This document shows, piece by piece, positions 47,613-56,986 of a DNA stretch of 64,000 nt (position 1 is the stretch's first letter; every line of letters starts with the position of its first letter). The DNA lies in the NCBI RefSeq assembly GCF_026151395.1, contig NZ_JAMQPV010000001.1, positions 1,924,501-1,988,500 of the forward strand, written 5' to 3'. The stretch comes from Leptospira limi (GTDB lineage Bacteria; Spirochaetota; Leptospiria; Leptospirales; Leptospiraceae). Both the position numbers and the translations under genes were made by a program. The notes under the pieces were generated by a model that was not told where the DNA came from, did no database searches, and was given only the letters and a program-made list of their open reading frames with translations.

Positions 47613-47686
47613 GTGGGAATCGAAACGATTTTAGGACGATTTCTAAATTAAACTGGATGTGAAGATTCTCAATTCATATCCATTTG

Positions 47687-49645
47687 TTAGGATCCAGCAG
47701 TTTCCGAAATTCCAAACCATTCCACTATGAACTGTAAGGTTTTCCTTCCTTGGTAAAAGTTTTCTTCCAAACTTCCTACCAGATCAAAACTACCATGTTT
47801 CGACATAAAGTTTTGGAATTCTTCCCCTTTGTTCCAAATCATAAACTTTAAAGAACCACTCCCTACAATATGGAATCTAACATGTTTTCCCCCACTCAGA
47901 GGAGTTAGATGCATTGCTTTGGCATTTTTGATTCCTAATTTTATGTCAGGATTCCCTTGGCCAAATGGTTCTAGGTCTTTCCATTCCTTTAAAAGTTTAT
48001 CACCCATTTCTTCGGGTAAAACAGTAAAGTCAGTTTCAATTTGATGAACTTTGTTACTGGCACTATCTTCATCTAACCAAAGTTTTGCTTTTTCATACAA
48101 TTCGGATTCAAATTTAGGAAGTTGATCAATCGTGATGGAAAAACCCCCAGCTTCTGGGTGGCCACCAAAATGTAAAAAATGATGGGAAAGTGTCTCTAAG
48201 AGTTGGAGTACATTCTCTGGACCATAAGATCGAATACTACCTCTCGCATCACCATTGTCAGGTGCTACAAAGATAGCAGGTTTTTTATAAGTATCTACCA
48301 TTCTTGTGGCAACAATTCCGCTGACACCTGGTTCCATATCAGGTTCGTAACAATACACCACTTCTTTTCCCGTTCGTTCGGGTTTTCTGGCAAAATAACG
48401 TTCTACTCGGTCCATATTCCGTTTGGTGCGTTCTTTACGTTCTTCATTGATCGATAGGAGGAGTTTGGCCCGAACTTTAGCGTCGGATTCGGATTCCGAT
48501 AAAAGGAGAGAAACTGCCTCTTCGGTTTTCCCCATGCGACCAGCTGCATTCACAACAGGGCCAATGGACCATCCTAAATCTTTGGTTGTGATTCCATTCG
48601 GATTGAGTTTGAGTTCTTTTAATAGTTCCTTAAGGCCCTTTCTCTTTTTATCACTTATATATAGTTTGGTGAGAGATTCTAATGCAAGTTTCACAAAATG
48701 CCGATTTTCTCCCACAAGTGGCATCATATCGGTGATGGTTCCTATGCCTGCAAGGTCTGTTTCTTCCTCCAATTGTTCAAAAAACTGAGGAATTTTTTTG
48801 CATTGGTAAAAGAATAATTTTCTTTCGTCATCTAACGGAATATTGGTGGAAAAATCTTCTGGGTATGGATAGACAGTGGTATTCGATAAGTCTAATTTCC
48901 TCGTGGTTTCGTTCTTGAGTTTGATTCCATTTTGGAAATAGTGAACTTCTTTAGAGCCATCTTCGACTAGAATTGTTTTGGAATACAACTGGTTCCATTC
49001 AGAACTTTCATGGAATAAAATCGCAGTTACCAATTTAAAGGATAAGGCCGCTGTGCAGATTTTTTTTTCAGGGTATTCTGAGTCAGTGCGTCTTGGGTTA
49101 ATGAGAGCACAGTTTTTGGGAATACGAACGGGAACTTCGTGGTGGTCGAGGACAATCACTTGGATTCCAAGGGAAGTTAATTCATCAATTTCGTCTGCTT
49201 GGCTTGACCCAAAGTCAAGTGTGACAAGTAAATCGGGTTTTGCTTTTTTGATTTTAGAAACTGCTTCTTTGCAGAGTCCGTACGGATCACTTTCAGAAGA
49301 AACCATCACTTCTAAATTTGCCGATTGGAATTCTGGATGTGATTTTAAAAAGAATGCAAGTAAACAAGTGGAACTTACACCATCCGAATCTCTATCTCCA
49401 TACAGTAAGATCTTACGATTGGATTTTGCATATGTAAGGAGTAGGGAAACCGCCTCACCAATGTCGGGAAGGGAAAAGGGAGAATGGAAACAAGAAAAAT
49501 CAGAATGAAGTAGTTCTTTCGGGTGTGTGTTTTGGAAACCCTCCCTTCGATCGACTAAATACCGAAGGATGGGTCTTTTCGAATCAACTTTGGTTCGAAC
49601 TTCGGATAAATTTGGTCCGAAGTGAACCTTTGTTACATGATGCAA
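47687..49645 (-). CDS. recJ: single-stranded-DNA exonuclease RecJ
   Basis: 5'-3' ssDNA exonuclease of the DHH phosphoesterase family, used in RecF recombination and mismatch/base-excision repair; 652 residues. Motifs in order: LLYGDRDSDGVSSTCLL (D-x-D-x-D metal ligands near residue 84), LVTLDFGSS, VIVLDHHEVP (the DHH), AGIGTITDMMPLVGENR, VNAAGRMG, the DHHA1 motif FGGHPEAGGFSI, then the OB fold ending near the C-terminus. Some positions differ from usual RecJ, such as TLDFGSS for the usual VDNG. The start appears to be TTG 49645, inside the 3' end of the bactofilin gene; overlap is 13 nt, suggesting coupling. Confidence 0.9.
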   Translation of the reverse strand: MHHVTKVHFGPNLSEVRTKVDSKRPILRYLVDRREGFQNTHPKELLHSDFSCFHSPFSLPDIGEAVSLLLTYAKSNRKILLYGDRDSDGVSSTCLLAFFLKSHPEFQSANLEVMVSSESDPYGLCKEAVSKIKKAKPDLLVTLDFGSSQADEIDELTSLGIQVIVLDHHEVPVRIPKNCALINPRRTDSEYPEKKICTAALSFKLVTAILFHESSEWNQLYSKTILVEDGSKEVHYFQNGIKLKNETTRKLDLSNTTVYPYPEDFSTNIPLDDERKLFFYQCKKIPQFFEQLEEETDLAGIGTITDMMPLVGENRHFVKLALESLTKLYISDKKRKGLKELLKELKLNPNGITTKDLGWSIGPVVNAAGRMGKTEEAVSLLLSESESDAKVRAKLLLSINEERKERTKRNMDRVERYFARKPERTGKEVVYCYEPDMEPGVSGIVATRMVDTYKKPAIFVAPDNGDARGSIRSYGPENVLQLLETLSHHFLHFGGHPEAGGFSITIDQLPKFESELYEKAKLWLDEDSASNKVHQIETDFTVLPEEMGDKLLKEWKDLEPFGQGNPDIKLGIKNAKAMHLTPLSGGKHVRFHIVGSGSLKFMIWNKGEEFQNFMSKHGSFDLVGSLEENFYQGRKTLQFIVEWFGISETAGS

Positions 49646-49992
49646 TTGCCAATAATTTTGGAACCAAATTCCACTTCAAGACCCGGAGTTTTGATATCAC
49701 CGACAACCTTTCCATTCTTTTTTAATTCCACTTTCTCTTTCGCATCGACATTTCCTTTCAGATTGCCAAGAACCACTAAACTTCCAACTTCCACGTCTGC
49801 TTCTACATCACCAGTTTCATCGATGATGAGTTTGCCATGAGAACTAATGGTTCCTTTGAATTGGCCTTTGATTTTTAATGTTTGGTTGAAGGAAAGGGTT
49901 CCGCGAAACGTGATGTCATCGCTTATAATTGTGTCTATCGATTCGTCTTTCATCAGTAGGGATACTGTGTTTTCATGGTACAGTTTTGGCAA
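49633..49992 (-). CDS. bactofilin family cytoskeletal protein
   Basis: A 119-residue bactofilin: a single right-handed beta-helix that self-assembles into filaments involved in cell shape. Short repeats every 17-18 residues are visible: ITFRGTLSFNQTLKIKGQF, KGTISSHGKLIIDETG, VEADVEVGSLVVLGNLKGNV, KVELKKNGKVVGDIKTPGL. The start is TTG 49992, or ATG 49953, which would shorten the N-terminal tail by 13 residues; neither has a clear ribosome-binding site. Its 3' end overlaps the recJ start. It diverges from the metal-efflux operon. Confidence 0.88.
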   Translation of the reverse strand: MPKLYHENTVSLLMKDESIDTIISDDITFRGTLSFNQTLKIKGQFKGTISSHGKLIIDETGDVEADVEVGSLVVLGNLKGNVDAKEKVELKKNGKVVGDIKTPGLEVEFGSKIIGNCIM

Positions 49993-50000
49993 CTCTATCG

Positions 50001-50028
50001 TTTTCCGTGTTTTGAATTAAACGGAAAA
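50001..50028. repeat. 8-bp inverted repeat in divergent promoter region
   Basis: TTTTCCGT (50001-50008) and ACGGAAAA (50021-50028) are perfect inverted copies separated by 12 bp, their starts 20 bp apart (about two helical turns). They lie between the divergent bactofilin gene and the metal-efflux operon, a plausible operator position for either. Confidence 0.4.
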
Positions 50029-50106
50029 AAGTTCATATTTTGTAGGGAATTCTCTTGTCTCACTGGTTCCATCTCTGAAACTGGGTCTCAAGAATAGGAA
50101 ACAGCA

Positions 50107-50433
50107 GTGAAAATTAGACGCTTCTGGAAGTCTGGGTTTATCCTTCTTCTAGCGGTTTTCATCAATCTAAATCTGGTTGACGACCGGTTTGTTTCACCCC
50201 TCGAAGATTTGGACTTCCAATATCAATCTTACGAGTTGGAAGAAACGACTCGTGTGCTTTCCTCCTCTAAGGAATCCAATCAGGTACTCAAACTTGTTCC
50301 GAGCAAACGAGAACATTCCCTTGTCAAAATTTGCCTCAATCGATTTTCGATTTTAACAACAGAAACTGAATTTTTTACCGAAATCTCTATCTTATTTTTC
50401 TTTCTTTACCTACCTCCGCCCTTTTTGGCGTAA
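50107..50433 (+). CDS. small secreted protein ahead of metal efflux operon
   Basis: A 108-residue protein. The N-terminus is a signal peptide or anchor (SGFILLLAVFINLNLVDD). The middle is charged (YELEETTRVLSSSKES) and the C-terminus hydrophobic, ending LYLPPPFLA. Start GTG 50107 has AGGAAA about 8 nt upstream. It shares the ELEET segment and PPP-x-L-x tail with the small gene at 6379. Small exported proteins such as CzcI precede metal-efflux operons in other bacteria, so a regulatory or metal-handling role is possible by analogy only. The pump gene begins 72 nt later. Confidence 0.55.
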   Translation: MKIRRFWKSGFILLLAVFINLNLVDDRFVSPLEDLDFQYQSYELEETTRVLSSSKESNQVLKLVPSKREHSLVKICLNRFSILTTETEFFTEISILFFFLYLPPPFLA

Positions 50434-50504
50434 ACGTTGCATGTAATTTACGTCCATTCCCTGTAAAAATTTTATAGGGTGGTTTCATATTTGAAATAGG
50501 TATT

Positions 50505-53500
50505 ATGTTAGAAAAAATCATTCAGTTTTCCATCCACAAAAGAGCGACGGTTCTTGTGATCACCGCTGTTCTCACTCTTGTGGGTTTTTACAATGCACTC
50601 AATTTATCCATTGATGCGATTCCGGATGTGACAAACGTCCAAGTTTCAGCAGTCACTTCTGTTCCAGGTTTATCTCCCCTTGAGGTAGAACAATTCATTA
50701 CATATCCCATTGAACTTGAGTTTAACGGGATGCCAAAGGTCACAGAAATTCGATCCATTTCCAGAACTGGTGTGAGTTCGGTGACTGTTATCTTTGAGGA
50801 CGGAACCGACATCTATTTTGCAAGACAACTTGTGAATGAACGTCTGAAACAAGCTGAGAATTTTATTCCGAAATCATATGGTCGACCTGAACTTTCTCCT
50901 ATCGCTACTGGTCTCGGTGATATTTATGAATTTGCCTTAGTCTCAGAAAGTCATACTCCAGAAGAATTAAGAACTGTCATGGAATGGGAGGTGGCAAGGC
51001 AACTACGTTCTGTCAAAGGGATCATAGATGTCAACGTTGTCGGGGGAGATGCCAAACAATTCCAAATCAAAATCGACCCCAAACGACTATTATCTCATAA
51101 TCTCACACTCTCCCATATCACAGAAGCTTTGGAAGGAGCCAATGTAAACTTAGGTGGCGGATACATCCAAAAAGGTGAGGAACAATTTGTCATTCGGGGA
51201 GAAAGCCAATTTAAATCCATCGATGATATCGCTCGTTTATCGGTGCGAACTTCCAAAGATGGAATCCCACTCACTCTCAGTCAAATTGCGCGAGTGGAAA
51301 CAGGACCTGCTCTCAGGTTTGGTTTGAGTACCATGAATGGCAAACGAGAAGTTGTGGGTGGGACTGCGATGATGTTACTTGGTAGTAACTCATTACAAGT
51401 TGTAGGCCGAGTGAAAGAGAAGATGAAGGAAATTGAATCAAGACTCCCACAAGGGATGAAGATCCAAGTGTATTATGACCGCTCTGAATTCATTGGCCGA
51501 ACTCTTTCCACAGTTTTTACCAATTTAGTGGAAGCTGCAATCATCGTTTTAGTTTGTTTGATCTTAACACTTGGCACCGTCAAAGGTGCGTTTGCTGTTG
51601 CTCTTGCCATTCCCGTGTCCATGATGATTGCCACAATTCTTATGAATGCCTTTGGAATTGTTGGTAACTTAATGTCTCTCGGAGCTCTCGACTTTGGACT
51701 CCTTGTGGATGGATCGATTGTGATGTTAGAGTCCACTCTCCATGGATTTCTGATTCGAAAAAGTTTCCTTCTCTCCAAAACGTCCGCCCAGGACATGGAA
51801 GATGGAATGGAAGATGTCATCATGGAATCCTGTATCAAGGTAGTACGTGCTTCCGCATTTAGTGTGGGAATTATTTTGCTAGTCTATTTACCACTCATGA
51901 CATTGGAAGGTGTGGAAGGTCGGATGTTTCGTCCGATGGCAATTACCGTAGCGTTTGCATTAGGTGCGGCACTCCTTTATTCCATCACTACATTTCCTGC
52001 CCTCATGTCCTATATTTATAAAAAGCCAATTTTACATGAGTCCGCTTTTTGGGAAAAATTCCAAAACAAGTATTCTGAAATTTTGACCTATGGGATGAAG
52101 TTCAAGCGCCAGTTTACTTATGCAGGGATTGGAGTTGTTGTTATATCCTTTATGCTCGCATCTACCTTGGGTTCAGAATTTTTACCAAGGATTGATGAAG
52201 GGGAAATTGCAGTCGATATCAAACGACTCCCATCCACAGCGATCAACCATTCCAGAGATCTGAATTTGGAAATGGAGAAGGTGATCTTAAAGTTTCCAGA
52301 AGCAGTCAGTGTTGTCTCGAGACAAGGCCGTGGGGAATCTGCAGCAGAACCTATAGGTTCGGAAGAAGGTGAGATGATGGTGAAGTTAAAACCTAGAAAG
52401 GAATGGGTCACCGCCAAAGACAGAGAAGAACTGATGGAGAAAATGAAAAACTCGATCAATCAAAATGTTCCTTCATCTTACATCAGTTTGTCGCAACCGA
52501 TTGAAAACCGAGTGAATGCCTTATTGTCTGGATCAAAAGCTGATATTGTGATTAAAATCTACGGTGATGATTTAAAAATGTTAAAATCAATCGCAGATAA
52601 TTATGCATCCAAAATCAAAAAGATCCAAGGTGCCGCAGACTTACGAGTTCAAAAATTACTAGGTCTACCTCTGCTCGAGATCAAAATGAACCGTGGGAAT
52701 ATGGCTCGTTATGGGGTAAGGGCAGAGGAAGTTCTTACAACGATCGAAACCTTACGTGTTGGATTTAACGCAGGTAAGGTATATGAAGGATACAAACGAT
52801 TTGATTTGATTGTTCGCCTTGATGCCGATGTAACCGACATTGGAGTGATAGAGAATGTTCCCGTCATGACTGAGCTCGGTGGAACGGTTCCTTTGGGTCA
52901 GGTCACTGATATCCAAATGACGGAAGGCCCTGCCGCCCTATACCATGAAGGACTCAAACGTAGGATCCTTGTGGAAGTGAATGTTCGCGGACGTGATATG
53001 ATTGGTTTTGTGAATGATGTACAGTCTGCTACAGAGTCGATCGAATCAAGTTTGCCACAGGGTTATTATGTGGATTGGGGTGGACAATTTGAGAATTTTA
53101 CTCGCGCTAAAAACAGGTTGGCGATTGTAATTCCCATTGCAGGTGCCATTATTTTTGGAATGTTATTCATTGCATTTGGCAGTGTTTACTATGCCTTAGG
53201 TGTATTTATCCTTGTTCCCTTATCATTGTCAGGTGGGATTTTATCTCTTGTGATGAGAGGGCTTCCATTCTCGATCCCAGCAGGTGTTGGATTTATTGCC
53301 GCAGCCGGTATATCGGTGTTAAATGGGGTTGTGTATGCATCTGCCTTAAAAGACCAATTAAAAATTACAAGAGATCCATCAATCGCAGTGGTTGAGGCTG
53401 CTGTTTATACTCTAAGGGCTGTTGCCACAACAGAACTTGTGGCCATTATTGGATTTTTACCAATGGCTATTGCTTCCAGTGCTGGAGCAGAAGTGCAAAG

Positions 53501-53801
53501 ACCCCTCGCCACAGTGGTGATGGGTGGAGTACTTGTTGCGACCATTTTATCTCGATTTTTATTACCTATCGCATTTGAGTTTTTAGTCAAACTTGCACAA
53601 AGACAAGAGCTTAGACAAATGGAACGAGAAAGAAAGATGAACGATTACTTTGTAGAAGAAATGAAAAAATACAAAGCATCCGATTCATTTCATTCAGCAG
53701 ATCATTCTCATGGATCTCACTTAGAAAAGGAAGTCCAAGAAGATGAAGAAGAACCAAAACAATCAAAACAAAATCAAAAAACAAAACGAAAGAGGACATA
53801 A
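50505..53801 (+). CDS. heavy-metal efflux RND pump, CzcA type
   Basis: Inner-membrane proton-driven pump of 1098 residues; expels metal cations through a tripartite channel. Landmarks: [21 protein letters not shown] (first membrane segment), [29 protein letters not shown] at the porter start (key words VPGLSP), the segment-4 motif [18 protein letters not shown], and the second half of membrane segments from about 870. DFG-x3-DG-x2-V matches the divalent-cation HME groups (Zn/Co/Cd/Ni), not the Cu/Ag group with AIGAMVDA. The C-terminal tail is charged with a His cluster ([10 protein letters not shown]). An inorganic pyrophosphatase gene begins at the next base. Confidence 0.92.
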   Translation: MLEKIIQFSIHKRATVLVITAVLTLVGFYNALNLSIDAIPDVTNVQVSAVTSVPGLSPLEVEQFITYPIELEFNGMPKVTEIRSISRTGVSSVTVIFEDGTDIYFARQLVNERLKQAENFIPKSYGRPELSPIATGLGDIYEFALVSESHTPEELRTVMEWEVARQLRSVKGIIDVNVVGGDAKQFQIKIDPKRLLSHNLTLSHITEALEGANVNLGGGYIQKGEEQFVIRGESQFKSIDDIARLSVRTSKDGIPLTLSQIARVETGPALRFGLSTMNGKREVVGGTAMMLLGSNSLQVVGRVKEKMKEIESRLPQGMKIQVYYDRSEFIGRTLSTVFTNLVEAAIIVLVCLILTLGTVKGAFAVALAIPVSMMIATILMNAFGIVGNLMSLGALDFGLLVDGSIVMLESTLHGFLIRKSFLLSKTSAQDMEDGMEDVIMESCIKVVRASAFSVGIILLVYLPLMTLEGVEGRMFRPMAITVAFALGAALLYSITTFPALMSYIYKKPILHESAFWEKFQNKYSEILTYGMKFKRQFTYAGIGVVVISFMLASTLGSEFLPRIDEGEIAVDIKRLPSTAINHSRDLNLEMEKVILKFPEAVSVVSRQGRGESAAEPIGSEEGEMMVKLKPRKEWVTAKDREELMEKMKNSINQNVPSSYISLSQPIENRVNALLSGSKADIVIKIYGDDLKMLKSIADNYASKIKKIQGAADLRVQKLLGLPLLEIKMNRGNMARYGVRAEEVLTTIETLRVGFNAGKVYEGYKRFDLIVRLDADVTDIGVIENVPVMTELGGTVPLGQVTDIQMTEGPAALYHEGLKRRILVEVNVRGRDMIGFVNDVQSATESIESSLPQGYYVDWGGQFENFTRAKNRLAIVIPIAGAIIFGMLFIAFGSVYYALGVFILVPLSLSGGILSLVMRGLPFSIPAGVGFIAAAGISVLNGVVYASALKDQLKITRDPSIAVVEAAVYTLRAVATTELVAIIGFLPMAIASSAGAEVQRPLATVVMGGVLVATILSRFLLPIAFEFLVKLAQRQELRQMERERKMNDYFVEEMKKYKASDSFHSADHSHGSHLEKEVQEDEEEPKQSKQNQKTKRKRT

Positions 53802-54425
53802 ATGAAACCAAATTATTACGTAGCACATCCTTGGCATGGATTGGAGTTAGGACCAAAAGCTCCTGATGAGTTAGATGTTTTTATTGAACTGACTCCGCAA
53901 GACACAGTGAAATATGAAATTGATAAAGCATCTGGTTTCATTCGTGTAGACCGACCACAAAAGTATAGTAACCGTTCTCCTACTTTATATGGATTTATCC
54001 CTCGCACTTTTTCTGGTGAAGCTTCGGGCAAACATTGTTCGGATGTAGTGGGAAGGCCTGATATTGTGGGTGATGGAGATCCAATTGATATTTGTGTATT
54101 AAGTGTAAATCCAATCACCCATGGTAATATGATCCTTACTGTGATTCCGATTGGTGGATTGCGTATGATTGATAAAGGGGAAGCGGATGACAAAATTGTC
54201 GCTGTACTCAAAGGAGATGAAGTATTTGGTCAAATCAAAGAGATTTCAGAAGTTCCAAAAGCACTCATCAACAAACTCCACCATTATTTTCTAACTTATA
54301 AATTAGATCCGAACTCTCCTTCCACGGGAACAGTCGAAATAACAGAAGTTTATGATCGTGCTGAAGCGATCAAAGTCATTCAATATGGTATAGAGGATTA
54401 TATCAAAAAATTTGTAACTGTATGA
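53802..54425 (+). CDS. ppa: family I inorganic pyrophosphatase
   Basis: Hydrolyses pyrophosphate to two phosphates, pulling biosynthetic reactions forward; Mg2+-dependent. The 207 residues include DRPQKYSNRSPTLYGFIPRT, GDGDPIDICVLSV with the metal-binding Asp, PIGGLRMIDKGEADDKIVAV and HYFLTYKLD. The HPWHG start, DGDPIDICVL and EADDKI words resemble, from memory, the Chlamydia-type enzyme more than the E. coli one (about 175 residues). It starts immediately after the pump stop and overlaps the next gene by 4 nt, so it is embedded in the efflux operon. Confidence 0.93.
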   Translation: MKPNYYVAHPWHGLELGPKAPDELDVFIELTPQDTVKYEIDKASGFIRVDRPQKYSNRSPTLYGFIPRTFSGEASGKHCSDVVGRPDIVGDGDPIDICVLSVNPITHGNMILTVIPIGGLRMIDKGEADDKIVAVLKGDEVFGQIKEISEVPKALINKLHHYFLTYKLDPNSPSTGTVEITEVYDRAEAIKVIQYGIEDYIKKFVTV

Positions 54426-55747
54426 AGCATTTAATTAGATATCTACTCATTCTATTATTGGGATTCATGACAACTGCAGTTTTTTCAAAAGAAAAAGCTG
54501 TATATGAATTACATTCAAAGGATGAGTTGTTTTATTTGGGAGAAGATTCAAGAGCCCAGGATTCCAAAGAAAAATGGAATTTGGACGAGTTAGAAAATTT
54601 TGCTGTAGCAAGTAATCCACTGTATTTGCGAGAAAAACAAAATATTGGTATGGCTCGTGGTGATGTGATCACTGCCAGTTTGTATTACAATCCCATTGTG
54701 AATATGCAACAGCAGTTTATGGGTGCCTCTTCCAAAGCAGCAACTGGTCTTCCGGAAACATCGGTCATTTACAACCAACCTTTTGATATGAGTGGTGTGA
54801 TCCCACAACGTGAAAAGGTAGCCAAACAAGAGTTTTTGGCAACGATTGCTAGTTTTCGGGATTTTGATCGTTTGTTTCGGTTACGCCTACGCCAAAATTT
54901 TTGGACTTATTTATATGTTACAGAACAGATTAATTACCAAAAAGAATTTTTGGAAAATTACCAAGACCTTCTCGACTTAACGAAGTTACGTGCTGAGAAA
55001 GGAGATATTTCGTTTTTAGAGTATGATCGTTTGGCTCTGGAAAGAGTTCAAATTGAAAGAGAATACCGAAATGCAAGGATCCTTCGCGCTCAAGTTGTTA
55101 AAAACTTGCGAGTGTTGATCGGAATTTCAGATATCAATTCTCCACTCAATATTAAAGGAAGGTTAGAATTTATCTCCACGAAGGAGTTTGGGATTGACCT
55201 CAACGATTTTGATATTGAGGAGAGACCAGACCTAGTTGCTTTAAAAATCAGACAACAACGTGAACGAATGAACATTGAACTCAAAAAAAGAGAAATCATC
55301 CCTCCACTGACCCTTGGGGTAGAGTTTTTAAATAAGGGAAATGAAAACGTTGCAGGTGTTTATGCGGCCACTCCTCTTCCACTGTTTGATAGGAAACAAG
55401 GTGAGATCTTAAAATCAGAAGAATCTTATAAAAAATTAGGATTTGATGTAGATGCGAAACGAAATGAGATTTTATCTGAAATTTCTGCTGCCATCAAAGA
55501 ATTACAAGCAAGAGAGTCACAATTGCTAGATTACCAGAAGATGGGACTCTTAGAAAAAAACAAAGAAGTGCAAGAAAAATCGAGGCTTGCATACATTCGT
55601 GGTGCATCCAATTTAGTTACGTTTTTGGAAGCCGAAAAAAACTATCTTAGTGTGCTTAGAAGTTATTATGAAATCATTTACCTTTATTACAACGCTTTGG
55701 AAGGATATAAAGCATCCATAGGAAAAATGGATAACTCGGAGTTTTAG
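54422..55747 (+). CDS. TolC/CzcC-type outer-membrane efflux protein
   Basis: A 441-residue outer-membrane channel subunit. Signal peptide MKHLIRYLLILLLGFMTTAVFS. The mature protein shows the two-fold OEP repeat of long helices and short strands: ENFAVASNPLYLREKQNIGM, LRLRQNFWTYLYVTEQINYQ, ERPDLVALKIRQQRERMNIEL and SRLAYIRGASNLVTFLEAEK. It overlaps ppa by ATGA and is followed by the adaptor gene after 6 nt. It should form the exit duct for the CzcA-type pump. Confidence 0.9.
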   Translation: MKHLIRYLLILLLGFMTTAVFSKEKAVYELHSKDELFYLGEDSRAQDSKEKWNLDELENFAVASNPLYLREKQNIGMARGDVITASLYYNPIVNMQQQFMGASSKAATGLPETSVIYNQPFDMSGVIPQREKVAKQEFLATIASFRDFDRLFRLRLRQNFWTYLYVTEQINYQKEFLENYQDLLDLTKLRAEKGDISFLEYDRLALERVQIEREYRNARILRAQVVKNLRVLIGISDINSPLNIKGRLEFISTKEFGIDLNDFDIEERPDLVALKIRQQRERMNIELKKREIIPPLTLGVEFLNKGNENVAGVYAATPLPLFDRKQGEILKSEESYKKLGFDVDAKRNEILSEISAAIKELQARESQLLDYQKMGLLEKNKEVQEKSRLAYIRGASNLVTFLEAEKNYLSVLRSYYEIIYLYYNALEGYKASIGKMDNSEF

Positions 55748-55753
55748 GCCAAC

Positions 55754-56935
55754 ATGCAAAATGAATTGAATTTAAAAAAAATCAGAAATATTGGTATTCT
55801 CGTATTACTTGGAAGTGTGTTGTATTTTGGTTATACAAAGTTCTTTGGAGCTGGAAAAAAAACAGAGGCACTCACCGAGGATAAATCCAAATTTATCATC
55901 TCCAATGAAATCCAAAAAAACCATCCCTTTTCTGTGGTTTATTTACAGGAAAGAGCTTTAGAAGAAGAATTACAACTCCCTGGAACCGTTTCGTATGACA
56001 TGAATAATGTGGCAAAAGTAGGTTCCCGTGTGAATGGTAGAATCGTACAAGTTTTCGTAAAAGAAGGTGAATACGTAAAAAAAAGTACAGCACTTGCATC
56101 CATTCAATCAGTTGACTTAGGTACTACTGAAGCTGCTTATTTAAAAGCTCGTGCAAGACTCGAAGCATTAAAAGTACAAGCTGATCGTGCAAAAGATTTG
56201 TATGAACGAAAAGTAACTTCTGCCAAAGAATATGAAATGTCTCTAATGGATTATAAGTCTGTAAAAGCAGAGATGGAAACATCTCGGAATGCCCTAGAAA
56301 ACCTAGGTTTAAATGAAACTGAAATCGCAAATTTAGAAGCTGGGAAATACAATTCCAAAAATTTATACATCAGAACTCCCATCTCTGGTACAGTCACAGA
56401 AAGGGAAGCGATCATTGGCCAAGCAGTCAATGCACGTGATAACTTATTTACTGTTGCCGATTTATCAGTGTTATGGATTAATTTAGAAGTGTATGAAAAA
56501 GATTTAGCTTCTATACGTGTGGGAAATGAAGCAAAAGTGATTCCGATTGGATCTAAGGATGAATCATTAAAAGCAGTTGTATCTCATGTTGGTGATATCA
56601 TTGATCCTGTGAAAAAAACTGCAGAGATACGATTGGAAGTACGAAACTCAAAAGGTAGATTACGACCTGGACAAAGTGTTACAGCAACCGTTGTTGGCGC
56701 AATGGTTACATCATCGGTAAACAAAGCAAAGGTGATTCCCGCCAACTGTATTCATAAAATCGAAGGCGAAAACTTTATTTTTGTTAGAAATCCGGATGGT
56801 TCTTTCTCAGCAAAAAAAATTGGTATCGGGAAAACGTATGACAATTGGGTAGAAGTGACAGATGGTGTTGGATCGGGAGAGGCTATTGTCGAAGAGGGAA
56901 GTTTTGTCTTAAAAAGTGAATATTTGAAACTATAA
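55754..56935 (+). CDS. periplasmic adaptor (membrane fusion protein), CzcB type
   Basis: A 393-residue adaptor joining pump and outer channel. N-terminal anchor IGILVLLGSVLYFGYTKFF; beta-barrel/lipoyl segments VGSRVNGRIVQVFVKEGEYVKK and LYIRTPISGTVTEREAIIGQ flank a helical hairpin (YLKARARLEALKVQADRAKDL); LRPGQSVTATVVG and the membrane-proximal domain follow. It has no His-rich N-terminal metal domain. The order pump, pyrophosphatase, channel, adaptor is unusual; most Czc operons read C-B-A. Confidence 0.91.
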   Translation: MQNELNLKKIRNIGILVLLGSVLYFGYTKFFGAGKKTEALTEDKSKFIISNEIQKNHPFSVVYLQERALEEELQLPGTVSYDMNNVAKVGSRVNGRIVQVFVKEGEYVKKSTALASIQSVDLGTTEAAYLKARARLEALKVQADRAKDLYERKVTSAKEYEMSLMDYKSVKAEMETSRNALENLGLNETEIANLEAGKYNSKNLYIRTPISGTVTEREAIIGQAVNARDNLFTVADLSVLWINLEVYEKDLASIRVGNEAKVIPIGSKDESLKAVVSHVGDIIDPVKKTAEIRLEVRNSKGRLRPGQSVTATVVGAMVTSSVNKAKVIPANCIHKIEGENFIFVRNPDGSFSAKKIGIGKTYDNWVEVTDGVGSGEAIVEEGSFVLKSEYLKL

Positions 56936-56949
56936 TCACTAGTTTTTTG

Positions 56950-56986
56950 TTGACATAACGCCTATTTCCTATTTATCTGTTTAGTA
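56950..56986 (+). promoter_or_regulatory. lexA promoter, probably leaderless
   Basis: TTGACA at 56950-56955, an 18-bp spacer and TATCTG at 56974-56979 place transcription start at about 56986, which is the A of the lexA ATG. No ribosome-binding sequence lies upstream of the ATG, consistent with a leaderless mRNA. A TTTG-N5-CAAA LexA site as described in pathogenic Leptospira is not present intact; TTTG at 56946-56949 is followed five bases later by ATAA. Confidence 0.55.

Noticed and set aside
48978..49508. 176-codon plus-strand frame antisense to recJ
   Set aside because: recJ motifs on the other strand account for the region; the translated product shows no domain.
56936..56985. LexA operator (TTTG-N5-CAAA or GAAC-N4-GTTC) upstream of lexA
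   Set aside because: Only a half site TTTG is present; the second half reads ATAA, and no GAAC/GTTC pair occurs.
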